From Symsagittifera roscoffensis (taxonomy: Eukaryota; Xenacoelomorpha; Acoela; Convolutidae), in the NCBI RefSeq assembly GCF_963678635.1, contig NC_087064.1, positions 20,754,509 through 20,818,508 on the forward strand: a DNA stretch of 64,000 nucleotides. Reading direction: 5' to 3'. The stretch's first letter is position 1. Each line of letters begins with the position of its first letter. Positions 33,601 to 45,105 of this stretch are shown one piece after another. The position numbers and the translations under genes were made by a program. A model generated the notes under the pieces. It did not search any database. It was not told the origin of the DNA and saw nothing but the letters and a program-made list of their open reading frames with translations.

Positions 33601-36600
33601 TCAATCGCCCAGTTTTTGGTATTAGGTCCACTATAATTTGTTTTAGTTGCTCTTGGGATTCAACTAGATTTTCTACCTTATAAGTGACAAAAATCAATGT
33701 GGTGCTGAAGTAGTTTCCTTTGGGGAAAGATAGTTTGTACTATCAATTCGAAACTCAAATGTTGATCCTAATTATCCGCGAAAGAAACTACGTACATACA
33801 AGCCGTTCGGCTCTTTACAGATAACCGCTGTTGCTAGTGCCTTTGATTAAGACCAGACTTACATGCAAAAAGCTTGGTTGCTAGCTGCATGACTCTTTTG
33901 CGTGTAGCTGGACATATTCCACCTCGGCAGAGTTGGATGGTGCAACTGATTGGGGAACCCTGACCAAGTACGAGGGCGGTGGATACTACCAGGACCTCCC
34001 CCCTCTCAGGGCAGATGCGGAACAGGTGATTCAAGAGTTGAAGTCGGGTTTGTGGGTCGACAGGGGCACCAGAGCAATCTTCATAGACTTCACTGTCTAC
34101 AACGCAAACATCAACCTCTTCTGTGTCATTACGTAAGAACACATATACTTCTATGCTCCAAAGAGATCAGCATAATTCGGTTTATTGAATGTCTTCCTTG
34201 TATAATTCTAAGGGATCTAGAACCACTTTGGGAAATATAAAAAAAGCTACTTAGCATCAACAAACTTTGAAACAAAATAGATAGCAGATGTCGAAACTCT
34301 CCATACATGATACAACGTTTTGGTTTCTCAGTTCAGAGTAGGCGATAACATCGTCTGTTTTTCAATCATTTTACATTGTGCTCATTTCATACGAAAATCA
34401 GATGATTCCGTCTCTTTAGTCTTCGTCTGGAGTTCCCACCGACGGGTGGTGCGATTCCTTCGTGGCAGTTCCGAACTGTGAAGTTGATCCGCTACGTGTC
34501 CGCATTCGACCGCTTCGTGTACCTATGTGAAGTGCTGTTCATCCTCTTCATCATCTACTACATTATTGAAGAGGTCCTTGAAATCCAGATCCACAAGATC
34601 AACTACTTCAGGGGCTTCTGGAACATTCTGGACATCGTCATCATCGCGGTTAGTTCTCGAAAATAAATTTCAATTGAACTTGCAATACTCGAGTCTAACG
34701 AGTGCGAGTAATGTACTTGCGAGAAACTTTGAGAGCCAGCTCGTCCTTATGCCGCCACAAAATGTTTCTATCTCCCGTTTTTTGCACCATTTTCGACCGG
34801 TTTATATTGGAAGTATTTTTAAAGCGAAACAAAACTCCTGGTATTAGGGTGAAACCCTAAATGTTCTGACTGTTTTTCAAGGTCAGTGTTTGCTTTATAA
34901 AATAGGTGATTTTTTTTCAAAAAAAAATGATGAAAAAACACCCCGAGCACAAATATTCCGTCACTATTTCGAAAATTTCAGCAAGTAGTAGAAAAGTTGT
35001 CTCGAAGAAATTTTTGTGGTTCAAAAGTGTTTTTTTTATTCAGCTGTCGATGGTGGGAATTGTGTACTCGATCTACCGAGAGCGAACAGTGCAGAGCAAA
35101 CTGGAGACTCTGATTGCGAACAGCGACACCTACGGCAACTTCTACTGGCTCGGATACCTCCAGACCCAATTCAACAATGCACTGGCCGTCGTCGTGTTCT
35201 TCGCTTGGGTGAAACTGTTCAAGTATATCAGCTTCAACAAGACCATGACTCAGCTTCAGACTACACTGAGCAGATGTGCGAAAGATATTGCGGGATTCCT
35301 GGTGATGTTTTTGATTGTGTTCTTGGCCTATGCACAGTTGAGCTACCTGGTGTTCGGAACCCAAGTCAAGGACTTTTCCACATTCAAGAACTGCATGTGA
35401 GTCAAATTAGATTTGAATCCATTATATTAAATCACTTTCAGTTTTGCATATTTGTAATATGTAAAAGTTGAGCAATCTGGAGGTGTTCGAGATATTTCAT
35501 TGAAAGTTCTGTGTTTTTTATGCTCTCATATGGGAGCAAACAATGGTTTGCAGCTGACCAAAGCAAGGTAATTTAAGCATATTTTTTAATCTAATCTATT
35601 ATATATTTCAGTTTCACTCTGTTCCGAATCATCCTGGGTGACTTTGACTTCTATGCCCTGGAGGCGGCCAACAGAGTCCTCGGTCCCATCGTGTTCTTGA
35701 CTTATGTGTTCTTCGTTTTCTTCGTCCTCCTCAACATGTTCCTCGCCATCATCAACGACACCTACTCCGAGGCTAGTAAATCACTGTGATAGCGTAGATG
35801 AATTCGCGTATACGTTTAAATTTTTTCAGATTTCAAAAAAGCGGTTTTAAAATATTTTTAACTGCCAGTTGGCTATGTTTTCTCTAATCGCTTCGTCACC
35901 TTCATGGGAAAATTGATTGGACGATATAAAATAGGCAAACTGATGTTTTGGAGTCACTATTAAAATCTGTAATTAGCAGATCTTTATCAAACGCCATTTC
36001 AGTATAATGAATCCAACTTGTTAATTGTTGTCGAAGATTGCGTTTTTGTCTATATGAGTAATATATTATATCTGTTGTGTTGTGGGTGTAGGTGAAGGCA
36101 GACTTGGCGAGCCAGAAAAGCGAGATTGAGATCTCAGACTATTTCAAGAAGGGGCTGAACAAGGCAGTGGCGAGACTGACTTTCAAGCACGACAGACTGG
36201 CCGACATCCAGAAGGCCATCGGCAAGGCAGACATCAACAACGACAACAGACTCGACTTCAACGAGTGGAGGGCGGAGCTGAAGAAGAACGGACACAGTGA
36301 CGCCGAGATCAGGGCCATGTTTGCAGGTAACCGCAATCACACATGCAATATCGTGCAGAGGACGTTTTCGAATCTGTCAATTTTCGAAAAAAATTTATTG
36401 CAAAACTTAGCGCCACAGGCAAATTTTTGAGAAAAAAACATATTAAAATGACGTTTTAGTGTTTTGGGAAATTCTGCCGCGTATTTTTTTTGCTCGCGAA
36501 AAATGTGGCCACCAGAGTTGAGGAAATGGGGACCCCCTAACCTCTGCACGCTCTTGCACACGTATCACATGCAGCACAATTAAGACCACCGTCTTCTAAC

Positions 36601-39600
36601 AAAATGAATATACTTAAGTTGACTTTGACATTCTGAAATATGAGCCAATAACATAAAAATGATGTCTGAATAAGCACGGCGTAAAAGTGATGATGGCGTG
36701 TTTGTTTGTAGAGTACGATGTTGATGCGGATGGAGTGTTGAGTGCGGAGGAGCAGAGACAGATGCAGGCATGTCTGGAGGGACAGAAGGACGAACTGCAG
36801 AGGGAGATCCAGGATGCCAAGCAGACTGGCCCCGATGACGAGGAAGGAAGACCCAAGTCCAGAGGCAGATCCGCAAGGTAATGAAGTTATTAATTGGAAT
36901 GAGTTTAAGTTTTTCTCTTCGACACATGTGGAATCCCTCGAGTCACCATGATTCTAGTTGTTTTGAACAAAGTCAGGTTGAAAAGGCAGAAAGAGTTTGA
37001 ATATCCTGAAAGCTTAAAGCAAAATGCCCAATTTCAAGCGAACTTCCATAAGAGGGAAAGGAAAGCCAATTGCATTTCGTAGGAGAATGAAATGCATTTG
37101 AAATTATTTAATGTACCTCAAACTTTATCAAGCTATTTGAATGATGGTAAATGAAAATTAAAGTTTGATATTTACTGAGAAAACTAGCTTTCGGAAGTCG
37201 TGGCTAAATTTAACGCTCGTGTTAGAAGTGGAGACGGGGATGAGGATGACGAGAGCGAGAGTGGCTCGGACGATGACAGTTCCCTCCGAGGTGCCAGTCG
37301 GGGTGGAGGAGGGGGAGGCAGTCACAGTGGAGGCGGCAGAGGTGGAGTGCCGAAGGAGGAGTTCAACGTGTTGGCCCGCAGAGTGGACAGGATGGAGCAC
37401 TCTATTGGCAGCATTGTGAGCAAGATAGACGCCGTGTTGGTGAAGTTGGAGGCGATGGAGAAGATGAGGCTGAAGAGGAAAGAGACGATGGGAAAACTGT
37501 TGGACCACCTCAACGAGGTAAATTAAGCCTAAACAAATTATTAAAACCAACTAATCGAAGTTGTTATGACCATTTATCCACGATGCAGAAGACAAGAAAG
37601 CCCATTCTCATGGCAGAAGGACTGAATGGTCAAACTTAATTGGGAACTAGAGTTCTTTCTGGTCATCTTTTTTTCTCTAATACGTCACAAATTTTACATT
37701 TCAACTGTTACATGGCTTCACATATATTTGCTATTTAGCAAGGGTATTGGAATCGGGTACTAGACTTTTTCACCCCGTAAATAACTTTAGGCACAGTGTT
37801 GTCAAAGTTAGAAATGGTAAATTTCGGTTCATATCTTATTTAAATCTAATTTCATTGTGTCTCCGGCCCACTTTGTATGGAGGTAACGAATACGCCTGGG
37901 ACGGCAAAGTACGCCTGGTACCGCAAAGTACGCCTGGGACGGCAAATACGCCTGTTAACGAATACGCCTGGGATTCGTTCCTGGGTTCGAATCTGACAGG
38001 ACAATATTCCGTTTCACAAGAAAACAGTCGGCTCATTTATTTGTCTGTTTGTTTTGTCGGTTTAGTTGTCATATTGTAGAATTGTTGTTTTTTAAAGTAT
38101 TTTTAAAATTAAAATTGCTTTTTGTGTTCTGATTTAACTCGGGTGTGTGAAATTTTACTAGCCTTGACTTTTTATGTTTTTTTTCTGCTTAACTTTATTC
38201 TGCCCAAATAATTTCGGCCCGTTTTTTTATCGGCTTACTGATCTAATTTTTCAAGGAAAACAATTTTTTTATGTTTACCTTTGGATGAAATGCTAAAAAC
38301 CTCTTAATAGAAATTCATTCTAGTTCAAGTTGTATGTGCGTGTCTGTGTTTTGAGGGTGAGGGGAACTTATTAACTTAAGTCTTGTTGATTTTTTTCAGC
38401 CGAAAGGGTTTCTGCCAAGGTATTTTTTGGCTTTGTTACCGTTTTCTTTTGATGCTGATTTCACATTCCATTGTTTTTTGAATTTAAAAACTAGTCTTAT
38501 TGTTTGATAGATTTATTTTGTTTGACATTTTCGAAATTTTTTGATTTTTTTTCTGATTTAGCGGCTTTCTTGTTTTGTATCGCCAAGGGGGCAAAGCTCA
38601 GCTTCGCCTCTGTGTCAAACTTCTTTTTTATGTTTGTCAAGTTACAAACCCTCGGTTTTGTAAAATGTCGTTTCTGTTTTTTTGCTGAAAAAGTTTATTT
38701 TGCTTGATTGGTTTTGGCTTTTATTTTATGATCTTATTCGCCTCGTATTGCGTTGTTGGAAAGGCGAAAAAGTGTGCGTGTGTGTGCTTCAGGGCGACAT
38801 TTAAACTTGGAGTTCACAAATTGTTTGTATTTCACAGTTTTCATACGAGTGTCTACTTAAGATTCGTTTTACTCAAAAACGCCATCTGGAAAATAAAACT
38901 TCAAAATTCAAAAAGTTTCTGCTAAAAGTTTGAAAAAGTTTTTTTTTCTGATATTTTTTGTTTTTGATTTTTCTAATATGCCCATTTTACTATTTTTGAC
39001 GAATATTCATAAGCTCCAGCTTTTTGTTCAGGTCTTTATCACACTACACAGAAAAACGACCCTAACTTGAAAAAAAAAACTGTTTTTTAGACTGGTCGGA
39101 ACATTCTGTGTTACTTGCATAGTAAACGGCTATCCTTGTTTTGTATTAAGTATGGTCACCTTGAGTCGATACAACAAATCATATTAGAAATGAAGATAGC
39201 CGGTTGCTGTGCAAGTAGCCTAGAATGTTTCCATCATATTCTATAAATAAAATAAATAAAAAGTTTATTTAAAGTTTTTTCTTGCTTTCTTTTTCAATTT
39301 TTTTTTCTTGTTTTTTATTGTGCATGGTGAAATGAAAGTATCTGGAGAAAACCCGAATTTAAGTTATATTCGACAGTAGCAGTAAAATAGGCAAATCGGG
39401 TAATGGTTTTTAGTGGAAAAATAAAAAACAATAACAAATAAAAAAAAAATTCTTGCAGAAATTGTTTTGAAGAGCGCGCTAAAAACTCCACTAAATAATT
39501 TTCACTAATAAGTTTCTTGGCCTATCTTTCTATAATAAGCCAGTTCGCTTGCTTTAATTGCTAGAAATAAACTAAAACTCGAAAATTTCAATCCGGTTTT

Positions 39601-40164
39601 TCTTGATATTGGGGCAACTTTTTGAAAAATTCGATCAGTACTGAAAGGTCATTCTCTCCATTAAGATGAGTTTTTGTGGTAATTTTTTCAAGTTGAAAAA
39701 CAAAATAAGCCTGCTCGCTCACCTTATTCGTTCAAACGGGAAATTTTAGATGTCCTTCAAATCGATACTAAAGGGTTTGAATATGATATATCACTCGTCT
39801 CATTCCGATGATTATTTGTTGTACCTGATTTTGCGTGGAATTAAAACTAGAACCCACCCGAATACAAAGATCCTCACAATTTTCATTGTTCGGAACAACA
39901 ATCTATTAGACGCAATACGGAATAGTAACTTCGAGTCTGTGTGGTAATATGAGCTTGAAATTATAGCAACAGAATCCAGACAATGAGCAGATGGAGCAGC
40001 TGGTGCGCCAGGAGCTGGAACAGCTGGATGCAGACAAGTTGTCAGTGTCCAACGGTAGCCAGATGGGCCAGAGTGCCAATAACAGTGGTGGATTCCAGTC
40101 GAAGTCCCCCTCCGCCCTCAGCCGACGATCCCGCGTCTCCCCCGCCCCACCCGCTGACCAGTAA
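24614..40164 (+). CDS. pkd2: Polycystin-2 (PKD2/TRPP2) cation channel
   Basis: A TRP-family cation channel of cilia and ER, usually partnered with polycystin-1. Coding exons: 24614-24654, 25047-25177, 29956-30069, 30754-30884 or 31837-31964 (alternatives), 32936-33064, 33462-33586, 33908-34132, 34420-34648, 35044-35396, 35612-35771, 36092-36326, 36712-36877, 37226-37517, 39967-40164. All phases agree; the product is 842 (or 841) residues, with an N-terminus much shorter than in vertebrates. S1 is at about 80-98 ([14 protein letters not shown]), the TOP domain at 99-325 ([20 protein letters not shown]), S2 at 331-350, S3 at 366-386, S4-S5 in the 353-bp exon ([14 protein letters not shown]), filter LGD at 501-503, S6 to SEVKAD at 550. 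EF-hand loops lie at 593-604 and 627-638, an acidic linker at 680-700, and the C-terminal coiled coil [17 protein letters not shown] at about 735-777. The start is uncertain: only 7 bases precede the ATG in its exon. Confidence 0.96.
24842..24861. repeat. Poly-G tract in PKD2 intron 1
   Basis: A run of about 18 G in the intron at 24655-25046. Capable of G-quadruplex formation; its length is probably unreliable in assembly. Confidence 0.7.
25178..29955 (+). other. PKD2 intron 2 (4.8 kb) with dispersed repeats
   Basis: GT donor at 25178, AG at 29955. It holds a member of a dispersed family at about 25816-25875 (GCAATAGTACTAGACTTTTT...CCCGTAAATAA), related to 37739, 41084 and 48104. It also has a GGCTCAACAGGCGTC block at 27057 and a segment at 27490-27640 homologous to 41345-41490. 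An inverted repeat lies at 26581-26642. No coding frame is credible. Confidence 0.7.
26581..26642. repeat. Imperfect inverted repeat in intron 2
   Basis: Arms 26581-26601 and 26622-26642 pair over 21 bp with two mismatches around a 20-nt loop. The arm word GTATGATTAGCATTTTT recurs singly at about 26752 and 26790. Confidence 0.6.
30754..30884 (+). other. pkd2: PKD2 alternative exon 4a
   Basis: 131 bp, acceptor GTGACTAG, donor CAG-GTACAA. Joined to the preceding A (phase 1) it encodes [19 protein letters not shown], then [17 protein letters not shown] and SIDYFWQ. This covers the outer end of S1 and the first helix and strand of the TOP domain. It fits exactly between 29956-30069 and 32936-33064. 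Confidence 0.93.
30885..31836 (+). other. Interval between the two alternative PKD2 exons
   Basis: A 952-bp intron. It contains a cluster of palindromes: GCATGGAC (31242-31249) with GTCCATGC (31262-31269), ATGCTAGCAT (31273-31282) and ATGCTCGAGCAT (31313-31324). No third copy of the exon is visible. Confidence 0.6.
31837..31964 (+). other. pkd2: PKD2 alternative exon 4b
   Basis: 128 bp, acceptor GTTTGCCAG, donor GGGT-GTAAGA. With the same preceding A it encodes [18 protein letters not shown], then [17 protein letters not shown] and INDFWG. It is about 24/43 identical to exon 4a and has the same entry and exit phases. It differs most in the first variable loop of the TOP domain (SSATGST against QTHGSA). 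It is open and carries no decay. Confidence 0.92.
31965..32935 (+). other. PKD2 intron after the alternative exons
   Basis: 971 bp, AT-rich; no repeat or coding frame recognised. The other PKD2 introns between 33065 and 37225 are 215-397 bp and, apart from that at 36327-36711, hold nothing notable. Confidence 0.6.
35765..35780 (+). promoter_or_regulatory. pkd2: Probable GC 5' splice site in PKD2
   Basis: The exon must end TACTCCGAG (to 35771) to keep the highly conserved SEV-K-A-D sequence, and the intron then starts GCTAGT, a GC donor. The nearest GT (35776) would need a different acceptor (after 36101) and would replace VKAD with one Asn. Confidence 0.65.
36327..36711 (+). other. PKD2 intron 11 with a mobile-element fragment
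   Basis: The part at about 36370-36540 (GCAAAACTTAGCGCCACAGGCAAATTTTTGA) resembles the interior of the hAT-type MITE at 59870-59920. Probably a decayed insertion. Confidence 0.4.
37891..37975. repeat. Minisatellite, ~18-bp unit, 5 copies
   Basis: Consecutive units begin TACGCCTGG at about 37891, 37910, 37929, 37947 and 37963, with the body GACGGCAAAG in the clearest three. Confidence 0.8.
39098..39232. repeat. Long imperfect hairpin
   Basis: The left arm 39098-39134 (GGAACATTCTGTGTTACTTG...GGCTATC) is complementary to 39195-39232 (GATAGCC...CAAGTAGCCTAGAATGTTTCC) with scattered mismatches. The inner part also pairs weakly. Looks like a foldback-type MITE. Confidence 0.6.
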
Positions 40165-40310
40165 AAAGGAAGGCAGGAGAGAAAGCAGCGGAAGCTAACG
40201 AGTGCCATCGCTACTGCACAAATAAACGGGCACATTGAATGAACCAGGAAATTATATTTTTGACGACACGTTTGGAATGAAACTATCATCGAAACTGAGC
40301 ATTAAAGACT
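40165..40310 (+). terminator. pkd2: PKD2 3' UTR with polyadenylation signals
   Basis: AATAAA at 40221-40226 and ATTAAA at 40301-40306 follow the TAA at 40162-40164. Either could direct cleavage. Confidence 0.55.
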
Positions 40311-42025
40311 CAATTCACCGTTAAATAGAAAATTAACATATGTTCAAATAATAGTCCCCTATTTTTCTTTCATGTTATTTTAAGCAGTATTCATTTTGAA
40401 AAGTTTCCTGTTATAACCTGGCCAGATCTAGTTAAATGAAACATGTGCAGTTCACTTTAATCCTATTCAAAATCTTGTTCAAAGTTGAGACTATTATGCC
40501 TATAACGGAGAACCTCAGATGTTCTAGTGCCTTGCAAAGACACTGTATTTCATATCGAAAAGTGCCTCATAGATTACATAACAGTTACTACTAATTATAT
40601 CGATTATTTTCGCAACAACAGCAGATTTAAAATCAGAAGTAGCTACCCCAAGAAGTGCAATAATAGCTATACATGTAATTGTAAGTAGTGCATTATTAGT
40701 GTACTTGTGTATCCAACTCTATACATTCCAAAATAGAGATAAAGTTAGACCATGTTTTTAGTTTGTAGGTTCTGTTGCAAGCAAATGCGCCATGTTAAAA
40801 TCAGATTATTTATTTTTGAAAAGAAACTTGGCTGCTTATTTGCTTGTCATTAAACAGTTGATAGCGGTTTGGATATCTTTTTGGAGTAAAAAAAAAAGTT
40901 TTTAATAGTTTCCAGAACCAGAAAAGATATCACATACTTGCTGATAATAATTAAGAAAGATGGAATTATAGGTTTTATTCAACATGGAGTGAGATAATTT
41001 GATTGTAAAATGGAGCTGTGTCTTAATCATACGAGTGAGTTAATAAAATCTATTTTGCTTCTTTTCGACCTTGCGATAAGCAATGGTATTGCAACCGGGT
41101 ACCAGATGTTTTTTTTATTGAATGCATTTTTCACAGAACTCCAAGTTCAAGCTATATCAAGTTTGTATTTCAATAAAAATTGACTTGTTGGACTCGTTTG
41201 TCTGTATATCTTCAGGCTGATTTTCCAAAGCATGGTCTTATCTTCTGTTGTGTATAATTTTTTCTATAGAAGTCGATTGATGCAGTGAAGACTCGTATAG
41301 GTTGTTCTGATTTTTTTCAGGAAGTTTTAATTTTCTTTTCAGGTTCAAATATATTTGCGGTTTGATTTTTGATTTATTTTCAAGTCCAGTGCATATCCTT
41401 TGCGATAAGGAGGGCAACTCCCCTATCGAGCAGCAGTATAAAGGTCATGAAAAAGGTGATCGACTTCTAGTTTCAACTTGAAAAACGTAATCAACTTAAT
41501 TTTCAGATTCGCCACCGCTCTGAAAAATTTATCTATTTACTCAGTTTTCTCAAATTGGAGTCATTTTATCAAGAAAATATAAATTATAAACATATACATA
41601 TATATATTTTTTTCTGCTAACTATTCGAGTTTATGGTTGCCGACTTTAGCGCTGTCGTTCGTTTTAGTTTCCGATTTATGTAACTAGTTTCCGATTTATG
41701 TAGTTTGCATATTCCGCTTATATAGGTATTGTAGATCCTATGTGGGCGTTACATGCAATTCCTTCCAAAAAGATTCCTACCGAAAATTGAGTTTCAGTTG
41801 AATCGCCATCGGCTGCAATTTTGTCGACTCATTTACCTATTTTTCACCTAAAAATCTCCTATAGGACTCTTAAATCATTCAAATTGGCTGCATTTTTCGA
41901 GTGCTCAAACTTAACCCCACTACATATTTAAAAAGACATCTGATTTTTTTTGTTATGCACTTCTTTGAACTTTGTAATTGATAAAATGTTTTGGCACTTT
42001 GGAACGTCATGGTTCTTCATCGCAA
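40311..42025. repeat. Intergenic with dispersed repeat
   Basis: 40311-41080 shows nothing recognisable. From 41084 (GCAATGGTATTGCAACCGGGTACCAG) a dispersed family begins. Its part at 41345-41490 (TGATTTTTGATTT...CGACTTCTAGTTTCAA) matches 27490-27640 in PKD2 intron 2. Confidence 0.5.
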
Positions 42026-42592
42026 TCTATTATATATTTAAATCCGGGCTTCACTATCTCGCCATGTTTAAGCTTTTTTAACGTATTATTTTTGCATGTT
42101 TAAGCTATATCGTATATTGCAATGGTTAAGATTTTTTTCGATTTTCCGATTTGATTTTAGTGGTCATTTTACCGAGTTTAAATTAAGCAGCCCAATATCG
42201 AATTAGGGGTTGCGAATTTGCCCCCAATTTTGAATGCCCGAATCATTTTAGTTGACGATATAAGACGATTTTTGAGATGTTTTCAAAACTTTTCAGAAAT
42301 TTTAAATAACAAAATAATTTATAAAACTTGAAGTTCCCAACCCTGCATTTGGGTGCTGTCGGAGTACTCTAAGGAGTTACAAATCTTGCCTCCAAATATG
42401 ACTGTTCAAATCTTTGTAGTTTTCGAGATATGACGTTTTTTGTGATTTTTTCGAAAAATTTTCAGAAAACAGATATTAATTTTTTTTCGCAAAATCTGAA
42501 AATCCCAACCCTGTAGTTGGGTCCTGTCAGAGTACTCTCAAAGATTGCAAATCTTGCCTCCAACTATGACTGCTCAATTCATTGTAATTTTG
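42026..42592 (+). mobile_element. Helitron-like element, copy 2 (3'-truncated)
   Basis: It starts TCTATTATATATTTAAATCC after an A, continues with the GGGCTTCACTATCTCGCC block and two ~165-bp internal repeats, and breaks off at about 42592. There is no hairpin-CTAG end. Confidence 0.6.
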
Positions 42593-43075
42593 TAGAGATC
42601 TCGAGTCACTTGTCTTCGTGTGTAGACAATCGCTTTAACACCTGTTTCCGAGTGATGCTTTTTTGGTATTTTGATAAGTTTGAGAATTTTGAGAGGTCGG
42701 TATTCATTCTGAGTTGCACAAAAATTGCCGGAGTGGGCGGTGATACTGTTGCTAATTATGTCGTTCGAGCTTACGATACCCTTGCATCGTTGAACTATAC
42801 CTCTGTTTTTGAATAGATTGTGCCATTCTGCCAGATTCACACAGCGCAACCTTCCGGAGACACGAAAAAGAACGAATAAAGGCCTTATTAACGAAAAAGT
42901 ATTGCGAAGGAGGGTAGGAATATTTTGGAATTTTTATTTTCAAAATGTCGATTGAAAAGTGAATATTTCTGAGAAATACAAAAAGACGGCCATTTTGACG
43001 AAAAACGACGAAAAAGTAGAACAATGACAAATATTGTGAAAAACGGTCGCACAAGAGACGGAAAATACGAAGCCT

Positions 43076-43102
43076 CTTATCGTGGTAACAACACACGATA
43101 AG
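43076..43102 (+). repeat. Stem-loop in left LTR-like repeat
   Basis: CTTATCGTG (43076-43084) pairs perfectly with CACGATAAG (43094-43102). Confidence 0.6.
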
Positions 43103-43664
43103 ACCCTTATCGGCGGATATTAGTGGAGAAGGAAGCTTCAGTAGGGAAGGAATATACCACGGAACCCTCCCGTACCACAAATTGGAAGAGATAAGAGCGT
43201 TATCGCAGGAATATTACGGGAGCGGAGGCTTGGTCCCCCAGAGACTGTTTTATGTGAATGGACTATATAGAACTGACTTTATAGCTAATTGGATGTCGTG
43301 AAACTTTAAACTATCACCGGTATAGTTTGAAATTTTAGAATATGAGTAGCTAGAAAGAGAAAGAGGAAAGGGTCAATCCATCTCCAACGGATTTAATATA
43401 GAACTGCCACACAAAAACATGTTAAAATAAGTTGTTCGAGCCGTGTTTTTAATAACAATCACGTAGTCTGAGGATCCGAGACTCAGCTATGTGGTTGTGT
43501 TCGCATATAAACGAAAGCTGATCAAAAGTCGTTTGACTGATGGCCTAAAAATGGCAACTTTTTACTTTGCCCTAAACAGACCAGAAAATCAACTGGCAAG
43601 GTCGAGACGGTAAAAAACGAGTAAGATTAAGGTAACTGAACGTAGTGGAAAGGAGAAGGCAGAG

Positions 43665-43922
43665 ATGTTAAAGGAAGATTTGGAGAGAAACGTGACGTTG
43701 TGTCTCCCCAACAGCTTCTGCAGGAACAGAGAATCTAACGTGGATCCCCTACCTTGTTGCAAGCAGAGGGTAGAAGAGCAGAAGTGTTGGAGGACGGCTT
43801 CCAGCAGCGTCAGGATATTTAACGACGTGTTGCAGGACACGGAAACTGAGAGTGCAGAGTCAGTATCACAGGAGGATCAAGAAGGAGGATCAGTATCACA
43901 GTATCAAGAAATGGAACATTGA
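43665..43922 (+). CDS. Small Cys-containing ORF of LTR-like element (copy 2)
   Basis: 85 codons from ATG. Reads MLKEDLERNVTLC, LPNSFCRNRESNVDPLPCC, EEQKCWRTASSS, then a Glu/Ser/Gln-rich tail ending EMEH-stop. It shares about two thirds of its aligned residues with the ORF at 1135-1329, with most codon differences silent and an in-frame tail expansion containing the near-repeat GGSVSQ. No signal peptide or membrane segment. Function unknown. Confidence 0.45.
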   Translation: MLKEDLERNVTLCLPNSFCRNRESNVDPLPCCKQRVEEQKCWRTASSSVRIFNDVLQDTETESAESVSQEDQEGGSVSQYQEMEH

Positions 43923-45077
43923 CGAATGACCGAAAAACAAGATGCAAAAGGAGACGAAATTAAAAGAATTTAGAAGTTTTAGAAGTTCTAAACGACGAAA
44001 AAAGAAGGAAACAAAGGAGTGATGAAGAAAAAGTTAAAACTCAGAATTGTTTTATGTGTGTGAAAAAACTCAAGTGAGAAACCAAGCAACCAAGTTGTAT
44101 TTGAAAACTGAAACATTTAGTTGAGTTTTTTAAATTATTGCAATTATAAATTTGCATTTTGATTTTAGTTGAGTGGCTTTAGAGACACTCACTAACTAAT
44201 TATTTAGAAAGGCTTGAGTGAAGGAGTATATTTCAATATTCCAGCCTACATGACTGTTTTTAATCAGCTAGGGGAACTGATCACTTTGTGGTGACATGAA
44301 AGGCTTGGGTAATCTCTCGAAGAGGGAGATTGTTTCATTGTTCTTTCTAACCACAGAGTTTCTTAATTTTAATATTCAGGACAATAACAAGCAAGATTTC
44401 CGAAGGGAAGAAGCATAGTAGGACAATTTTAGCTTGTTGGTTGGCAGGACTGTCCTGCAAGCCAACACCTTTTAAATCTAAGAGAAAAAGTTTAAATCGG
44501 GACATTGACATTGGAAGTCGAAAAATATGTTTTTATCTTAGGTCATATCCTCAATGTGCAGATTAGTGAAAGAATTTGAAGGCTATAGTGATGTGGTATG
44601 ATGCCAATTATATTCTGAAGTGAGTCGATGTGACGTGGATAAAAGTAATTTCGTGCATTTTGTAAATTCTGTTCGATGACACTGTATCTATTTTACGAAC
44701 ATTGAGTGATTCAATGAGGACATTGACCGGACTGTCCGGGGAGTATGTGACATGTGACATTCGACCAGAATGGACAAAATGCAATCTCTGCAGATTTCGA
44801 ATTTTTAGCAGCGGACCTTCCGAGTTAGTGATTTTGAAGGATTAACGACGTTAATCGGATGATTAGTAGAATGGTGAAGGTCAAGATATTCAAGTATTTT
44901 GAAATTTTAAATTTTCGAAGTGATGTAGTAACATTTCTGAGAAACGTCAGAAACGTCCATTTTGGCGGAAGAGCTAAAAAGAAACAGAACAACATCAGTT
45001 GCGATCGTGAGAACAACGGAAATTGTGATTAAAAAAACGACAACGAATCACGGAGTTGACAGAGAACGTTCCGAGTT

Positions 45078-45105
45078 GCAACTATTGTGTCACTACAATA
45101 GTTGC
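45078..45105 (+). repeat. Stem-loop in right LTR-like repeat
   Basis: GCAACTATTGT (45078-45088) pairs perfectly with ACAATAGTTGC (45095-45105) around GTCACT. It takes the same position as the hairpins at 43076 and 2474, with a different stem sequence. Confidence 0.7.

Larger units (their letters stand above)
37518..39966 (+). other. PKD2 last intron (2.4 kb)
   Basis: Contains a dispersed repeat start at 37739, a small minisatellite at 37891-37975, a GCTCAGCTTCGCCTCTGTGT dispersed-repeat motif at 38597 and a long imperfect hairpin at 39098-39232. The acceptor has two in-frame choices, 39967 and 39973 (TATAG-CAACAG). Confidence 0.65.

Noticed and set aside
34844-34860. TTAGGGT-GAA-ACCCTAA as a telomere-related insertion
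   Set aside because: A single 7-bp palindrome in an AT-rich intron is expected by chance; no repeats of TTAGGG.
37836-38079. ORFs over the 18-bp minisatellite as a repeat protein
   Set aside because: The unit is not a multiple of three throughout and the frame is intronic in PKD2.
42574-43180. Long minus-strand frames (91 and 142 codons) as genes
   Set aside because: They overlie the left LTR-like repeat, are not conserved in the other LTR copies and have no recognisable motif.
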